Of a stretch of DNA of 64,000 bases, positions 51,522 to 60,522 are shown one piece after another. Within the stretch, counting starts at the first letter, position 1, and each line of letters starts with the position of its first letter. The stretch comes from Sinorhizobium garamanticum (GTDB lineage: Bacteria; Pseudomonadota; Alphaproteobacteria; Rhizobiales; Rhizobiaceae): positions 310,001-374,000 of the forward strand of contig NZ_CP120374.1 in NCBI RefSeq assembly GCF_029892065.1. The letters run 5' to 3'. The position numbers and the translations under genes were made by a program. The notes under the pieces are model-generated. The model was given only the letters and a program-made list of their open reading frames with translations, did not search any database and was not told where the DNA came from.

Positions 51522-52490
51522 ATGAGCCTCGTCGCCCATATCCCCGATCCGGAGCAGTTGTCCGCCTTGATGGCAGGCCTTTCCGCCTTCTCCGCAGTCG
51601 TCGTCGTTTCCTGGCCCTATGTCTTTCGCAATACGCTGGCCGAGCGAATGAAAAAGGTGGAAGGCGAGCGCGAACGTATCCGCCAGCGCGAGCGGGCCCG
51701 ATTGGAGGCTGGGAAGAGCAAGGTTTCGCTGCGCGTGGAACCCAAGCGCCTCTTCCAGGCGATCGTTGACCGTTTCAATCTCGCCAAGCAGGCGGAGGAT
51801 GGCGAAATCGTCCGCAAATTGAGCATGGCCGGCTATCGCGGCCATGCTCCGGTGACGACCTTCCTTGCCGTGCGGTTGATAGCGCCGGTGGCGATCTTCA
51901 TTGCCGCTCTGCTCTATCTCCTCATCATCGTTCGGCCGGAGGCGCCGTTGATACTGGTCGTGGCGATGGCGGCCGGAATCGGATCGTTCGGCTACTTCGC
52001 CCCGGCGATCTTCATCAAGAACAGGATCACCAAGCGGCAGCAGGCGATCCGCCGATCATGGCCGGAGGCGCTGGACCTCCTGTTGATCACCGTTGAATCC
52101 GGCATGGGCATCGAAAGCGCCTTCCGGAAGGTGGGTGAGGAGATCGGCGCGCAGTCGCCGGAGATCGCGGAGGAAGTCCTACTCACCACCGCGGAGCTTT
52201 CCTACCTGCAGGACCGACGGCAGGCCTTCGAGAATCTGGGGCAGAGAACCGGCGTTGAGGGTGTGCGCGCCGTCGTGACCAGCCTCATCCAGGCAGAAAA
52301 ATACGGCACGCCCCTCGGTCAGGCGCTCCGCGTGATGGCGCAGGAGAACCGTGACATGCGCATGAGCGAGGCGGAAAAGCGGGCGGCCGCTCTTCCGCCG
52401 AAGCTTACGGTGCCGATGATCATCTTCTTCCTGCCTGTGCTCTTCGCGGTCATCATCACGCCGGCCGCCATCCAGATCATGAGTATGTAG
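51522..52490 (+). CDS. tadC: Tad pilus inner-membrane platform protein TadC
   Basis: The 322-residue GspF-family protein parallels TadB: an N-terminal helix, two central helices (about 110-155), the T2SSF core (SWPEALDLLLITVESGMGIESAFRKVGEEIG) and C-terminal helices ending PVLFAVIITPAAIQIMSM. ATG 51522 starts 8 bases after the tadB stop. It is the last pilus gene; no tadD-type TPR gene follows. Confidence 0.92.
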   Translation: MSLVAHIPDPEQLSALMAGLSAFSAVVVVSWPYVFRNTLAERMKKVEGERERIRQRERARLEAGKSKVSLRVEPKRLFQAIVDRFNLAKQAEDGEIVRKLSMAGYRGHAPVTTFLAVRLIAPVAIFIAALLYLLIIVRPEAPLILVVAMAAGIGSFGYFAPAIFIKNRITKRQQAIRRSWPEALDLLLITVESGMGIESAFRKVGEEIGAQSPEIAEEVLLTTAELSYLQDRRQAFENLGQRTGVEGVRAVVTSLIQAEKYGTPLGQALRVMAQENRDMRMSEAEKRAAALPPKLTVPMIIFFLPVLFAVIITPAAIQIMSM

Positions 52491-52630
52491 GAGGCGATGA
52501 ATGATATCGGGCGGACAAGCGCGAAAGGCGCTCCCTGAGTTCGCCCTTCCCGATCCGGGATCGCTCCAGCGCAGAATGGGGGTGGGGCGAGAGCGGCGCT
52601 GCGCGGAGGTTCGGCGCGCAGCGCCGCGAC

Positions 52631-53668
52631 TTAACTTCGATCAATAGCGAGAGCAGTGATCTTCGCGGCTATGTCTTCAACCGGCAGGACGAAATCGACG
52701 AGACCGGCGCTGATCGCCGATTTCGGCATTCCGAAGACGATCGAGCTCTTCTCATCCTGAGCAATTACCTTTCCGCCTGCCACGCGCAGCGCCCGAAGGC
52801 CTTCGGTGCCGTCATCGCCCATCCCCGTCAGGATGACCGCGAGAGACTCGTCCTTGAAAGCGCGAGCAATCGAACCGAAGAGATAGGATCCGGACGGCTT
52901 GAACCCTTGGATGGGATCTTCGTCCACCACGCGAAGGCGCAACTTGCCAGAGACGCCGAGCTGATGGCCATCCGGAGCAAGGTAAACGGTCCCGGGCCTC
53001 AGTCGTTCGCCATTCGTCCCGACCTTCACCTTGAGTGCGACCGTCGCGTCAAGGGATGCGGCAACGCCGTCGATGAAGCCGTTCGACATATGCTGCACGA
53101 CGAGAATGGGTGCGGGAAAATCGGTAGGGAGTTCCCTCAATATAGAACGGATCGCGGCCGGTCCGCCGGTGGAGGCGGCAATCCCCACGATCGCGATCCG
53201 GGCGTGGGCCGCAGCCTCGGGTGCCTCTTTGACCTGGTGATCGCCACGGGTTTTCTTGCGCCACTGGCGAACGACCTTGACCTGTGCCATGGCCTTGATG
53301 GTCGACAGGAACTTGTCGAAGGCCGCTTGTTCGAGGGACGTCCCGGATGCGATCGGCGCCGGGATAACCGCGAGCGCGCCGGCGTCGAGTGCGCGCGCGG
53401 ACATCGCTCCCAAGTACGAACGGTCCTGATATGACACCATCACGACTGGCGTCGGCGCGGCGATCATGATCTCCCTGACCGTTTCGGCGGTGTCGTCATC
53501 GCGGAGCTCCACTGCGACGATGTCCGGCAAAAGCTTACCGGTTATCGTCACCGCGTCCTTGCCGCTTCTTGCGACACCCACGAGCTCTACGGCAGCATCG
53601 GTCTCAGCCGCCTTTTTGACGAGCTTTTCAAGGCCGGGCGTTGATGTCGCAAGTAGAATACGTGTCAT
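52631..53668 (-). CDS. cheB: CheB-type methylesterase with degenerate receiver domain
   Basis: The 345-residue protein has the CheB layout. The methylesterase triad is intact: Ser166 (AASTGGPAAI), His193 (VVQHMSN) and Asp286 (TGMGDDGTEG). The receiver (1-120) is degenerate: the acidic pair is replaced (RILLATSTPG), the phospho-acceptor position is Glu54 (PDIVAVELRDD) and the Lys of the KP motif is Ala (IPAP). Canonical phospho-activation therefore looks impossible; Glu may mimic the phosphorylated state. ATG 53668 is chosen with GAGG 6 bases upstream; a GTG at 53680 overlapping the CheA stop is possible. It is the last gene of the operon. Confidence 0.9.
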   Translation of the reverse strand: MTRILLATSTPGLEKLVKKAAETDAAVELVGVARSGKDAVTITGKLLPDIVAVELRDDDTAETVREIMIAAPTPVVMVSYQDRSYLGAMSARALDAGALAVIPAPIASGTSLEQAAFDKFLSTIKAMAQVKVVRQWRKKTRGDHQVKEAPEAAAHARIAIVGIAASTGGPAAIRSILRELPTDFPAPILVVQHMSNGFIDGVAASLDATVALKVKVGTNGERLRPGTVYLAPDGHQLGVSGKLRLRVVDEDPIQGFKPSGSYLFGSIARAFKDESLAVILTGMGDDGTEGLRALRVAGGKVIAQDEKSSIVFGMPKSAISAGLVDFVLPVEDIAAKITALAIDRS

Positions 53669-53676
53669 CCTCGTCC

Positions 53677-55809
53677 TCACACAACCCGGCGCATCGTCTC
53701 CAGGAAGTGCTGCGCATCGAACTGGTCCTTCCTCAGATAGGCATTTGCGCCGGCACGCAGCCCCCGGACTTTGTCTTCAAGCGTTTCACGGCCCGTCACG
53801 AGGACGACAGGCGTGTCGGTGAAACGCTCCGATCGACGAATGGCCTCAGTGAGTTCGAAGCCATTCATGGACGGCATGTCGACGTCCGCGACGACCATGT
53901 CGGCGCCATGGTCACCAAGCTGGTCCAACGCTTCCTTGCCATTGCTTGCCATCGCGACATCGTAGCCCGCGCCCTCGAGGATGAGCTTCACCAACGTCCG
54001 TACATACTTTGAATCGTCGACGACGAGCACCCTGCGACGCGTTGCCGAAATCGGCTGGGGCACGCGTGCGCCGTCTGGTGATCGCGTCTCGGCGGCAGCC
54101 TCGGCGAGCGCTGCGACGTTTAGGAGGAGAGCGATACGCCCGTCAGGCAGTACCATGCCGGCGCTATAACGACGAACTTTCGCGAGCCGCGGTCCGAGTG
54201 GGCGTGCGAGAAGTTCCTGCTCACCGGCAACGGCGTCGACGAGCACCGCGATCGGCCCGCCCGGAGCGTCGACCACAATGGCCGGCATGGCCTGCTGGAC
54301 ATCGCCTTGGCCCGGCCGCGCCCCGGACCAATTGGCAAGATCCACGAACGGTATCGGACCGATCTGCGTGCTGACGACGCACCTGCCCCCAGACATGGCG
54401 AAGTCTTGCGCATGAATGCGTATCACCCGCTGGACCGAGGCCGTGTCGATCGTGAATACATGCTCCCCAGCGAGCACTTCCAGGACGCGGACCGTCGCGA
54501 GGGTCAGCGGCAGCGTGAGGGTGAAGGCCGCGCCTCCGCTCGGTATCTGCGAAACCTCGGCCGTGCCGCGCAGCGCTTCGACATTGCGTTTGACAATGTC
54601 GAGGCCTATCCCGCGCCCGGCGAGTTTGGTGACGCTTTCCGATGTCGATACGCCCGGCTCGAAAACACGCTGCAGGAGTTCTGTTTCGTTTTTGCCTACG
54701 GCGGCACCCGCGGCCTTGCTGAGGGAGGCAATGTCAAAGCCGCGGCCGTCATCCTCGACGCGTACCTGCATCCGGTCTCCGGAGATGGCGGCTGCAATCA
54801 GGACCCTTCCCTTTTCCGGTTTTCCTGCTGCCTGGCGCTCCTCCGGGGGCTGGATGCCATGCGCGACGGCATTGCGCACGAGATGCCGAAGCGAATCGTT
54901 AACCCCCGAAAGGATGGAGCGATCGATCTCGATCTCTCCGCCCTTGATTTCAAGCTCTGCCAATTTGCCCGATGCCGCCGCCAGGTCCCGCACGACGCGG
55001 TCGAGCCCCTTGCAGGCCTCCACAAAGGGCTGTGTGCGCGCGTGCCGCACCTCATGGTCAAGTGCTGTCGCGGCACGGTGCATCACTCTCATGTCCTGGC
55101 GCAGCGATGTCGCAAGCTGGCGCAGTCCGCTCTCAATGCTAGCCGCCTGCGCGGCGAACTCGGGGCCGACCCCACGCAGTTTCCGCGCCTGCTCCCGCAG
55201 CGAGGACGCCTCCTCGGCGTGGCGCAGTATAATCGCGTTGAAGGACAGCAATTCGCCGCTCCTGTAGAGAAGGGTATCCAGTCGATCGGCGGAGACGCGC
55301 ATGGAGCCGTCGGTATCGCTAGCGCGATCCGGCACCTTCAATCCCCCCGAAGGTGGAGCCAACTTCGGCTTGCCACCACGCTGATCCGCCCCTTTCGCTA
55401 TGGCCGCCTTCAGCCCATCGACCACGCTCTCGCCGTGCGCCGGCGGAGGCGTCTCTCCGGCCTCCAAGAACCGGGCCGCATCCCTGATTGCGTCTGCGGC
55501 CGAGAGCAGCAGGTCCAGTTTGGGCTTTTCGAGCACGCGCTGCTCATTCACCGCGATGGCGAGTATCTCTTCCATCCAGTGACAAATCGATTCCACTCCC
55601 CGCACCTGAAGCAGCCCGGCGGCTCCCTTGAGGCTATGCACCCTCCTTAGAAGCTGCTCCTCCAGGCGGAGTTTCTCGTCGGCCTCGCCGGTACCCTCGA
55701 TGGCGAGCAAAGCCTGCTCTATGTCGGATGCCCGCTCCCCTACTTCCTGGGTGAACATGTGCAGCAGTTCACGGTCGAATTCGTCGGGTTTCGTCATGTC
55801 AGTTGCCAT
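53677..55809 (-). CDS. CheA-type hybrid histidine kinase with C-terminal receiver
   Basis: The 710-residue kinase has a P1 (Hpt) domain with His58 in [14 protein letters not shown]. It continues with CheA dimerisation and ATPase domains ([41 protein letters not shown]), a CheW-like domain ([21 protein letters not shown]) and a receiver at 591-710 with Asp642 ([12 protein letters not shown]) and Asp598/599. This resembles FrzE and WspE, in which the receiver is a second output or a phosphate brake. The start overlaps the MCP stop. Confidence 0.92.
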   Translation of the reverse strand: MATDMTKPDEFDRELLHMFTQEVGERASDIEQALLAIEGTGEADEKLRLEEQLLRRVHSLKGAAGLLQVRGVESICHWMEEILAIAVNEQRVLEKPKLDLLLSAADAIRDAARFLEAGETPPPAHGESVVDGLKAAIAKGADQRGGKPKLAPPSGGLKVPDRASDTDGSMRVSADRLDTLLYRSGELLSFNAIILRHAEEASSLREQARKLRGVGPEFAAQAASIESGLRQLATSLRQDMRVMHRAATALDHEVRHARTQPFVEACKGLDRVVRDLAAASGKLAELEIKGGEIEIDRSILSGVNDSLRHLVRNAVAHGIQPPEERQAAGKPEKGRVLIAAAISGDRMQVRVEDDGRGFDIASLSKAAGAAVGKNETELLQRVFEPGVSTSESVTKLAGRGIGLDIVKRNVEALRGTAEVSQIPSGGAAFTLTLPLTLATVRVLEVLAGEHVFTIDTASVQRVIRIHAQDFAMSGGRCVVSTQIGPIPFVDLANWSGARPGQGDVQQAMPAIVVDAPGGPIAVLVDAVAGEQELLARPLGPRLAKVRRYSAGMVLPDGRIALLLNVAALAEAAAETRSPDGARVPQPISATRRRVLVVDDSKYVRTLVKLILEGAGYDVAMASNGKEALDQLGDHGADMVVADVDMPSMNGFELTEAIRRSERFTDTPVVLVTGRETLEDKVRGLRAGANAYLRKDQFDAQHFLETMRRVV

Positions 55810-57424
55810 GGTCAGCGAGCATTTCCTTCAGCCTCGAGCCCAGCTCGTTGAGATCTTTCGCGGCCTCCTCCGCTTGCCGGATCGCCGAGAGATTCTGGCT
55901 GCTCACCTGCTCGATGTAATGCATCGCGTCGTGAATATGCTTCATCCCCGCTTTTTGCTGGCCCGCGGAAGCGGCGATCTGGGCGACCGAGCGCGCGGAA
56001 TCGGCAACGATCGACTCGAGCTGCCGGATGGTTTCGCCCGCTTCGTTCACTGTCTCAAGGGCGCGGCTGACACTCTTCGTCCCGTCCTCGGCGCCAATGA
56101 CTGCCGCGTTTGTCGCTTTCTGGATCTCCATTAGAATTCGACGGACCCGCGTGGTCGCGGATTTCGACTGGTCGGCAAGCGTCCTGATCTCACTGGCGAC
56201 GACACTGAAGCCTCTGCCGTGCTCGCCTGCACGCGAAGCCTCGATGGCAGCGTTCAGCGCCAACAGGTTCGTCTGGTCAGCGATCTCGGCAACGACCGAG
56301 ACGATCTCGCCGATTTCCAGGCTGTTTTCCGCCAGGGAAAGAATGTCTCCGGCAATCGCTTCCGTGCGTCCGCTCACCGTGTTCATCGCCTGCACCGTGT
56401 CGTCGAGCGCTCTGCGTCCCTCATTGCTGATCTTGACAGCCTGGTCGTAGGAGGCGGCAACCTGCTGCGCGCGCTGCGCCGCCTGTTCCGACGTCTGGAG
56501 TACCTCATCGACGCTCGTCACCGTCTGGGCAACGGCCGACGACTGCTCGCGCATGCCTTCGACCTGTTGCGTGGTTCCGGCGAGGATCTCGGCAGCGGAT
56601 GACGAAAGGTGTTGCGCCGTTTCCGAGATCGTGGCGAGCAGTTCTTCAAGCCTTTCCCTGCTGCCTCGTTCGTTGTCGATCATGCCGGCAAGCCTTGCGG
56701 TCATGGCATTGAAGGAGGCGCCGAGAACCGCGAGCTCGTCGTTGCCCTCCACGGAGGCCTTCTGCTCCAGGTCACCAGCGCTGACCTTTTCCGCCGCACC
56801 GGCGAGCGCGCGGGTACGCCGGACGAGTCGACGCGCGACGCGGAGCACGTGGAGGAGCAGGAGAACGGCGAGAGCGGAAAAACCAAGTTGCAGCAACTGA
56901 GAGCGTTGGAGCCGGGTGACTCCCGCCTGCTCGATCCGGTTGATCAATTCGTCCACTAGCGCGGCGAAGGTCCTGATCTTTGGGTCGAGCGCATCCAGTG
57001 CGGCATGATCGATCGGCGCATCGGCTATGGCGCGTTCCAGAGCGGGCCTCACCTGTTCCCGCCATTGTTGGCGGGCTTGTTCAAGCTGCGTGACGGCGGC
57101 TGGATCGGTCGTTGCCTCCAGCCCGAGCCTTCCGTCGCCATCGACCAGACTCGCAAGCAGCAGCTCGTTGCGATTCATCAGGCCACGCAGTTCATCGGCA
57201 GCAGCGGCCCGAGCAGGCCCCTCCGCCCTTTCCAGGCGCCCGGCTGCATAGATCATCTGGTAGGCGACACGTTCCTTGCCCAGCGAGGACGTCGCCGCAA
57301 GATCGGCCCGCACCCGTTCCAGGGCAATAAAGCTGGACCCGACGAGCAGCGCCGAAGCGGCCACGAACAGCAGCATTGCCAGCCCCAACGCGCCATAGAG
57401 GCTATTTGCTAATCGGGGGCTCAT
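55799..57424 (-). CDS. Methyl-accepting chemotaxis protein
   Basis: The 541-residue transducer has membrane helices at about 13-35 and 180-203 enclosing a helical periplasmic sensor of about 145 residues. A HAMP domain follows (about 205-255), then a coiled-coil signalling domain whose hairpin tip reads [40 protein letters not shown]. No CheR-tethering pentapeptide is present at the C-terminus (LADHGN). It overlaps the cheW gene by 23 bases and the CheA gene by 11, so it is the dedicated receptor of this operon. Confidence 0.93.
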   Translation of the reverse strand: MSPRLANSLYGALGLAMLLFVAASALLVGSSFIALERVRADLAATSSLGKERVAYQMIYAAGRLERAEGPARAAAADELRGLMNRNELLLASLVDGDGRLGLEATTDPAAVTQLEQARQQWREQVRPALERAIADAPIDHAALDALDPKIRTFAALVDELINRIEQAGVTRLQRSQLLQLGFSALAVLLLLHVLRVARRLVRRTRALAGAAEKVSAGDLEQKASVEGNDELAVLGASFNAMTARLAGMIDNERGSRERLEELLATISETAQHLSSSAAEILAGTTQQVEGMREQSSAVAQTVTSVDEVLQTSEQAAQRAQQVAASYDQAVKISNEGRRALDDTVQAMNTVSGRTEAIAGDILSLAENSLEIGEIVSVVAEIADQTNLLALNAAIEASRAGEHGRGFSVVASEIRTLADQSKSATTRVRRILMEIQKATNAAVIGAEDGTKSVSRALETVNEAGETIRQLESIVADSARSVAQIAASAGQQKAGMKHIHDAMHYIEQVSSQNLSAIRQAEEAAKDLNELGSRLKEMLADHGN

Positions 57425-58064
57425 GGATCTCGGTCCTTTCGTCGTCGCTTGCGATGATCTGCTCGTCCTCGAGAAAGAATTGGCGGTCGTTCAACAGAAG
57501 GTCGCCGTCCAGAATGACCGTGCCCGCTTTCGTCGTCGCGCAATGCCAAGTGTTGTCACCGGGATCGGGCTCCACCGCTTCGATTTCCTCAAGGGGGAGC
57601 GTCGATATTTCGGGCACAGCGTCAGACAGGATCAAGAACTCCGGCTGTGTTTGGCCGCATACGATCGCCCAGTCATTGGCGGTGCCGGTACCGCGCGGGA
57701 GATCGAGCAGTCCGCACAGGTCGAAGACGGGAAGCAATTGGCCGCGCAAATCGTAGACGCCACAGGCATGCGGGGGCATTGCCGGAAGCGGGCTGAAGCG
57801 TGCCTTCGCAACGATTTCGCAGACGTATCGGATCTCCAATGCAAACTGGCGATCCGATAGCATGAAGGTTACAAGACCGATTGCCTGCTCTTCGCTCTGT
57901 GTGGCGAGCGCATCACCGGCCGAGCGCGCTGATCGCCGTTCGTATTGCGCATCCTGTTGTGCCGCTTCCAAAAGCGCTTCCGTCTGTTCTATCGCTGCTG
58001 CCATCCGTCTTCTGACGGCGTTCCAGTCGACCGGACGGGCGGCAGGCCGGGAAGATGTCGTCAT
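57402..58064 (-). CDS. cheW: CheW-like coupling protein
   Basis: The 220-residue protein has a CheW domain at about 62-210 ([54 protein letters not shown]) with an N-terminal helical extension of about 60 residues, longer than classical CheW. It should link the MCP to the hybrid CheA. Only one coupling protein is encoded here, whereas Wsp operons have two. The ATG overlaps the cheR stop by 4 bases. Confidence 0.9.
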   Translation of the reverse strand: MTTSSRPAARPVDWNAVRRRMAAAIEQTEALLEAAQQDAQYERRSARSAGDALATQSEEQAIGLVTFMLSDRQFALEIRYVCEIVAKARFSPLPAMPPHACGVYDLRGQLLPVFDLCGLLDLPRGTGTANDWAIVCGQTQPEFLILSDAVPEISTLPLEEIEAVEPDPGDNTWHCATTKAGTVILDGDLLLNDRQFFLEDEQIIASDDERTEIHEPPISK

Positions 58065-59425
58065 AGGCCTTCGCTCCCCATATGCCGCCGGATTTTACCG
58101 ATCTCTCGCCTTGCGCGTTCCGCGAGATGTCCAGCCGTCGCCCCGGACATCAGGGCGACGCGCTCGCGCGCCGGACGAGAGTGGCAAAACAGGAGCGCGT
58201 TTTCGAGGACACGTAGGGCCGCTTGCGGATCGCTGTCCTTGAGACAGAAACCGAGAAAGAACTGCGCGGCAGCCAGATCGCTGTCCAGATAGATCACCCG
58301 TCGCAGCGCCGCTGCAGCCGCATCGGTCTCCCCGTGGGTCATCTGGGAGAGTCCTTGGAGAAAATGCAGTTCCACTGAGAGCGGGTGACTTTCAAGCGCC
58401 TGCGCAGCAAGGCGCGCGGCGTCGCGGGTCTCACCCATATCGAAACGCGAACGGATTTCTTGGGCAATCGCCTTGACCGGGTTGTCGCCGAGTGTGTTTC
58501 GCGCATCGGTGACGCAAGCTCGAGCGGGCGGGATGCAGGCGAGAGGTCTCTTGGTTTGGCACTGAACAGAGGTGGCGCGAGAGCTCAGGCGCTGCCAAGT
58601 GTCTGGATGAGCCATTATGTGCCGATAGACAACGCCCGCGGGCGTGATTGACGTTTCGAACGGGGCATATTTCCACAAGGGCGGATCGGTCGGAGCCGTC
58701 AACAGCCAACCGCCGTCGGCAAGGCAGGCGAATAGCTGGCGCGCAATCCGACGCACCGCGCTCGCGTCGAGATAGACGAGCACGTTGCGGCAAAGGATCA
58801 AGTCGAAGTCAGCCAATCCCCTTTCCGGCGCCGGAAGCTCGTCTGCACCAAGGCTCACGTGTGCGAAGTCGACCCGGCGGCGCAGTCGTTCGTGCAGTCG
58901 AAACCGTCCCTTACGTGAGGTGAAATATCGTTCCTTCAGCTTATGACCCGTATTCCTCAAGGACCACTCGCCATACTCGGCGGCCTTCGCACCGGCGAGC
59001 GCTCTTCTCGAGATGTCGGCCGCGCCTATTCGAACATCGTCCAAGTGACCTTCCTCGTCGCAGAGAATGGCAAGGGAATAGGGCTCTTCACCCGTTGCAC
59101 AGCCGAGGCTCCAGATCCGGACGGGAGAGCCGTCGGACCGCCGTCGCCGCAACTCGGGAAGGATTGTCTGCCGTATAAGCTGGAATTGATCTGGACCTCG
59201 AAAGAAATGCGTTTCTCCAACCGTGATCGCTGTGATCGCATCCTCGGTCAAATCCTCGTCCAGTCCCAGGCGGTCGAGAAGCAACCGGCTGTCGCCAATC
59301 CCACGCCGCACCATGAGCTGGGTGATCGCCGAAGCGACGGCTCCTTTGCGCGATGCTGGAAAGCTGAGGCCAACCCTGTAGGCTACCTGTTCAGCGAGGT
59401 TTGATGACGGCGCGTGCCCTGTCAC
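58061..59425 (-). CDS. cheR: CheR methyltransferase with C-terminal TPR region
   Basis: The 454-residue protein has a CheR N-terminal helical domain and a SAM-dependent methyltransferase core: GETHFFRGPDQF, SLGCATGEEPYSLAI (SAM loop), FDLILCRNVLVYLDA. A C-terminal tetratricopeptide-like region follows (about 330-420; LHFLQGLSQMTHGETDAAAAALRRVIYLD). TPR-bearing CheRs are typical of FrzF and WspC. It methylates Glu residues of the MCP. First gene of the five-gene operon. Confidence 0.92.
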   Translation of the reverse strand: MTGHAPSSNLAEQVAYRVGLSFPASRKGAVASAITQLMVRRGIGDSRLLLDRLGLDEDLTEDAITAITVGETHFFRGPDQFQLIRQTILPELRRRRSDGSPVRIWSLGCATGEEPYSLAILCDEEGHLDDVRIGAADISRRALAGAKAAEYGEWSLRNTGHKLKERYFTSRKGRFRLHERLRRRVDFAHVSLGADELPAPERGLADFDLILCRNVLVYLDASAVRRIARQLFACLADGGWLLTAPTDPPLWKYAPFETSITPAGVVYRHIMAHPDTWQRLSSRATSVQCQTKRPLACIPPARACVTDARNTLGDNPVKAIAQEIRSRFDMGETRDAARLAAQALESHPLSVELHFLQGLSQMTHGETDAAAAALRRVIYLDSDLAAAQFFLGFCLKDSDPQAALRVLENALLFCHSRPARERVALMSGATAGHLAERARREIGKIRRHMGSEGL

Positions 59426-59612
59426 CGGACACCCCCTTGCTCATTTGCCGGGCTGGCACGAAGCGGGGCTCGGGACAAGCTGGCTGTCGAAGCAGGCTGG
59501 CGCATTTGGTTCCACATTCATTCCGGTGCTGTCGTCACTACGTCCTGGCATGAATTTGCGCTACTCGTCCGGATGGCTTAGACGGCGGCCTATCCGACCG
59601 GACTATGTCGAC

Positions 59613-60296
59613 CTAGCTCTCGGTCATGGGTAACAGGCGCGCCCCTGCGGCGGCCGCTTCCTGGCGATTCCTTACCCGCAGACTACGGAAGAGTGCTGCC
59701 ATGTGGATCTTCACGGTGCCCTCGCCGAGTTTCAGCTTGCGGGCGATTTCCTTGTTCGAGAGCCCCTGCACAAGGAGCAGGAGGACCTCGCGCTGCCTCG
59801 GTGTGAGGAATTCGATTGTACGATGGCCGCGTCCGTCCTGGTTTCCCCGGGTGGTCTGGGGCACCTCTGCTTCCTCGGAAGGGGCGGCGCGGCCCGCTAT
59901 AGATGGGGGTACGTAGACAGCGCCGTTCAGGATCGCGCCAATTGCTTCGGCAACATCGCTCGCGCCGAGGCCCTTTGGTACATAGCCGTTTATACCCGCA
60001 GTGAGGGCAGACAAGATGTCCGACCGGCGCGATGAAGCCGAGACGACGACGACTTTTAGATCCGGGTGGATGTCGCGCACGGCCGCAAGGCTGGCTACAC
60101 TTTGCATGCCGGGCATCGCCAAATCGAACAACGCCAGCAATATGTCCCCGCGCTCGCTGAGCCGTTCAATCGCTTCGTCGAGCGACCCGGTTTCGATGAT
60201 CTCCGTGAAGTGCAATTTGCTCTTCAAGATGAAGCCAAGCGCGATCCGGAAGAATTCATCATCATCGGCGATAAGTGCGACGCGTGAGGCATTCAT
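59613..60296 (-). CDS. LuxR/NarL-type response regulator
   Basis: The 227-residue protein has a receiver (1-125) with acidic Asp11-13 (LIADDDEFF), phospho-acceptor Asp58 (LFDLAMPGM) and Lys in YVPKGLG. A linker and a LuxR HTH follow (EFLTPRQREVLLLLVQGLSNKEIARKLKLGEGTVKIHMAALF). No cognate kinase is adjacent other than the CheA hybrid upstream on the same strand, 187 bases before it. Targets are unknown; the pilus genes are plausible. Confidence 0.9.
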   Translation of the reverse strand: MNASRVALIADDDEFFRIALGFILKSKLHFTEIIETGSLDEAIERLSERGDILLALFDLAMPGMQSVASLAAVRDIHPDLKVVVVSASSRRSDILSALTAGINGYVPKGLGASDVAEAIGAILNGAVYVPPSIAGRAAPSEEAEVPQTTRGNQDGRGHRTIEFLTPRQREVLLLLVQGLSNKEIARKLKLGEGTVKIHMAALFRSLRVRNRQEAAAAGARLLPMTES

Positions 60297-60522
60297 TACG
60301 CTTTCCTCGCCGGTTGTCTGGCGCTTGCGGGGCCATCAATTCGGCTCGCTAGCCGGTCTGCAACTAACGATCGTCTCAGCGAATGCGTTCCCGTCATTGC
60401 GTAGCAATGCGCGGTAGTATGCAGATTGTGCCACACACGCGTGGCGACGTGTAGGGCCAAATGCTGCACCAATGATCGACGGCGATTCGCAAAACGGTGT
60501 GAACCGCATGAAGCGCCAACTC

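Noticed and set aside
54307..55650. 447-codon plus-strand frame opposite the CheA hybrid gene
   Set aside because: The CheA domains, including His58 and the C-terminal receiver, are all on the minus strand; the antisense frame is compositional.
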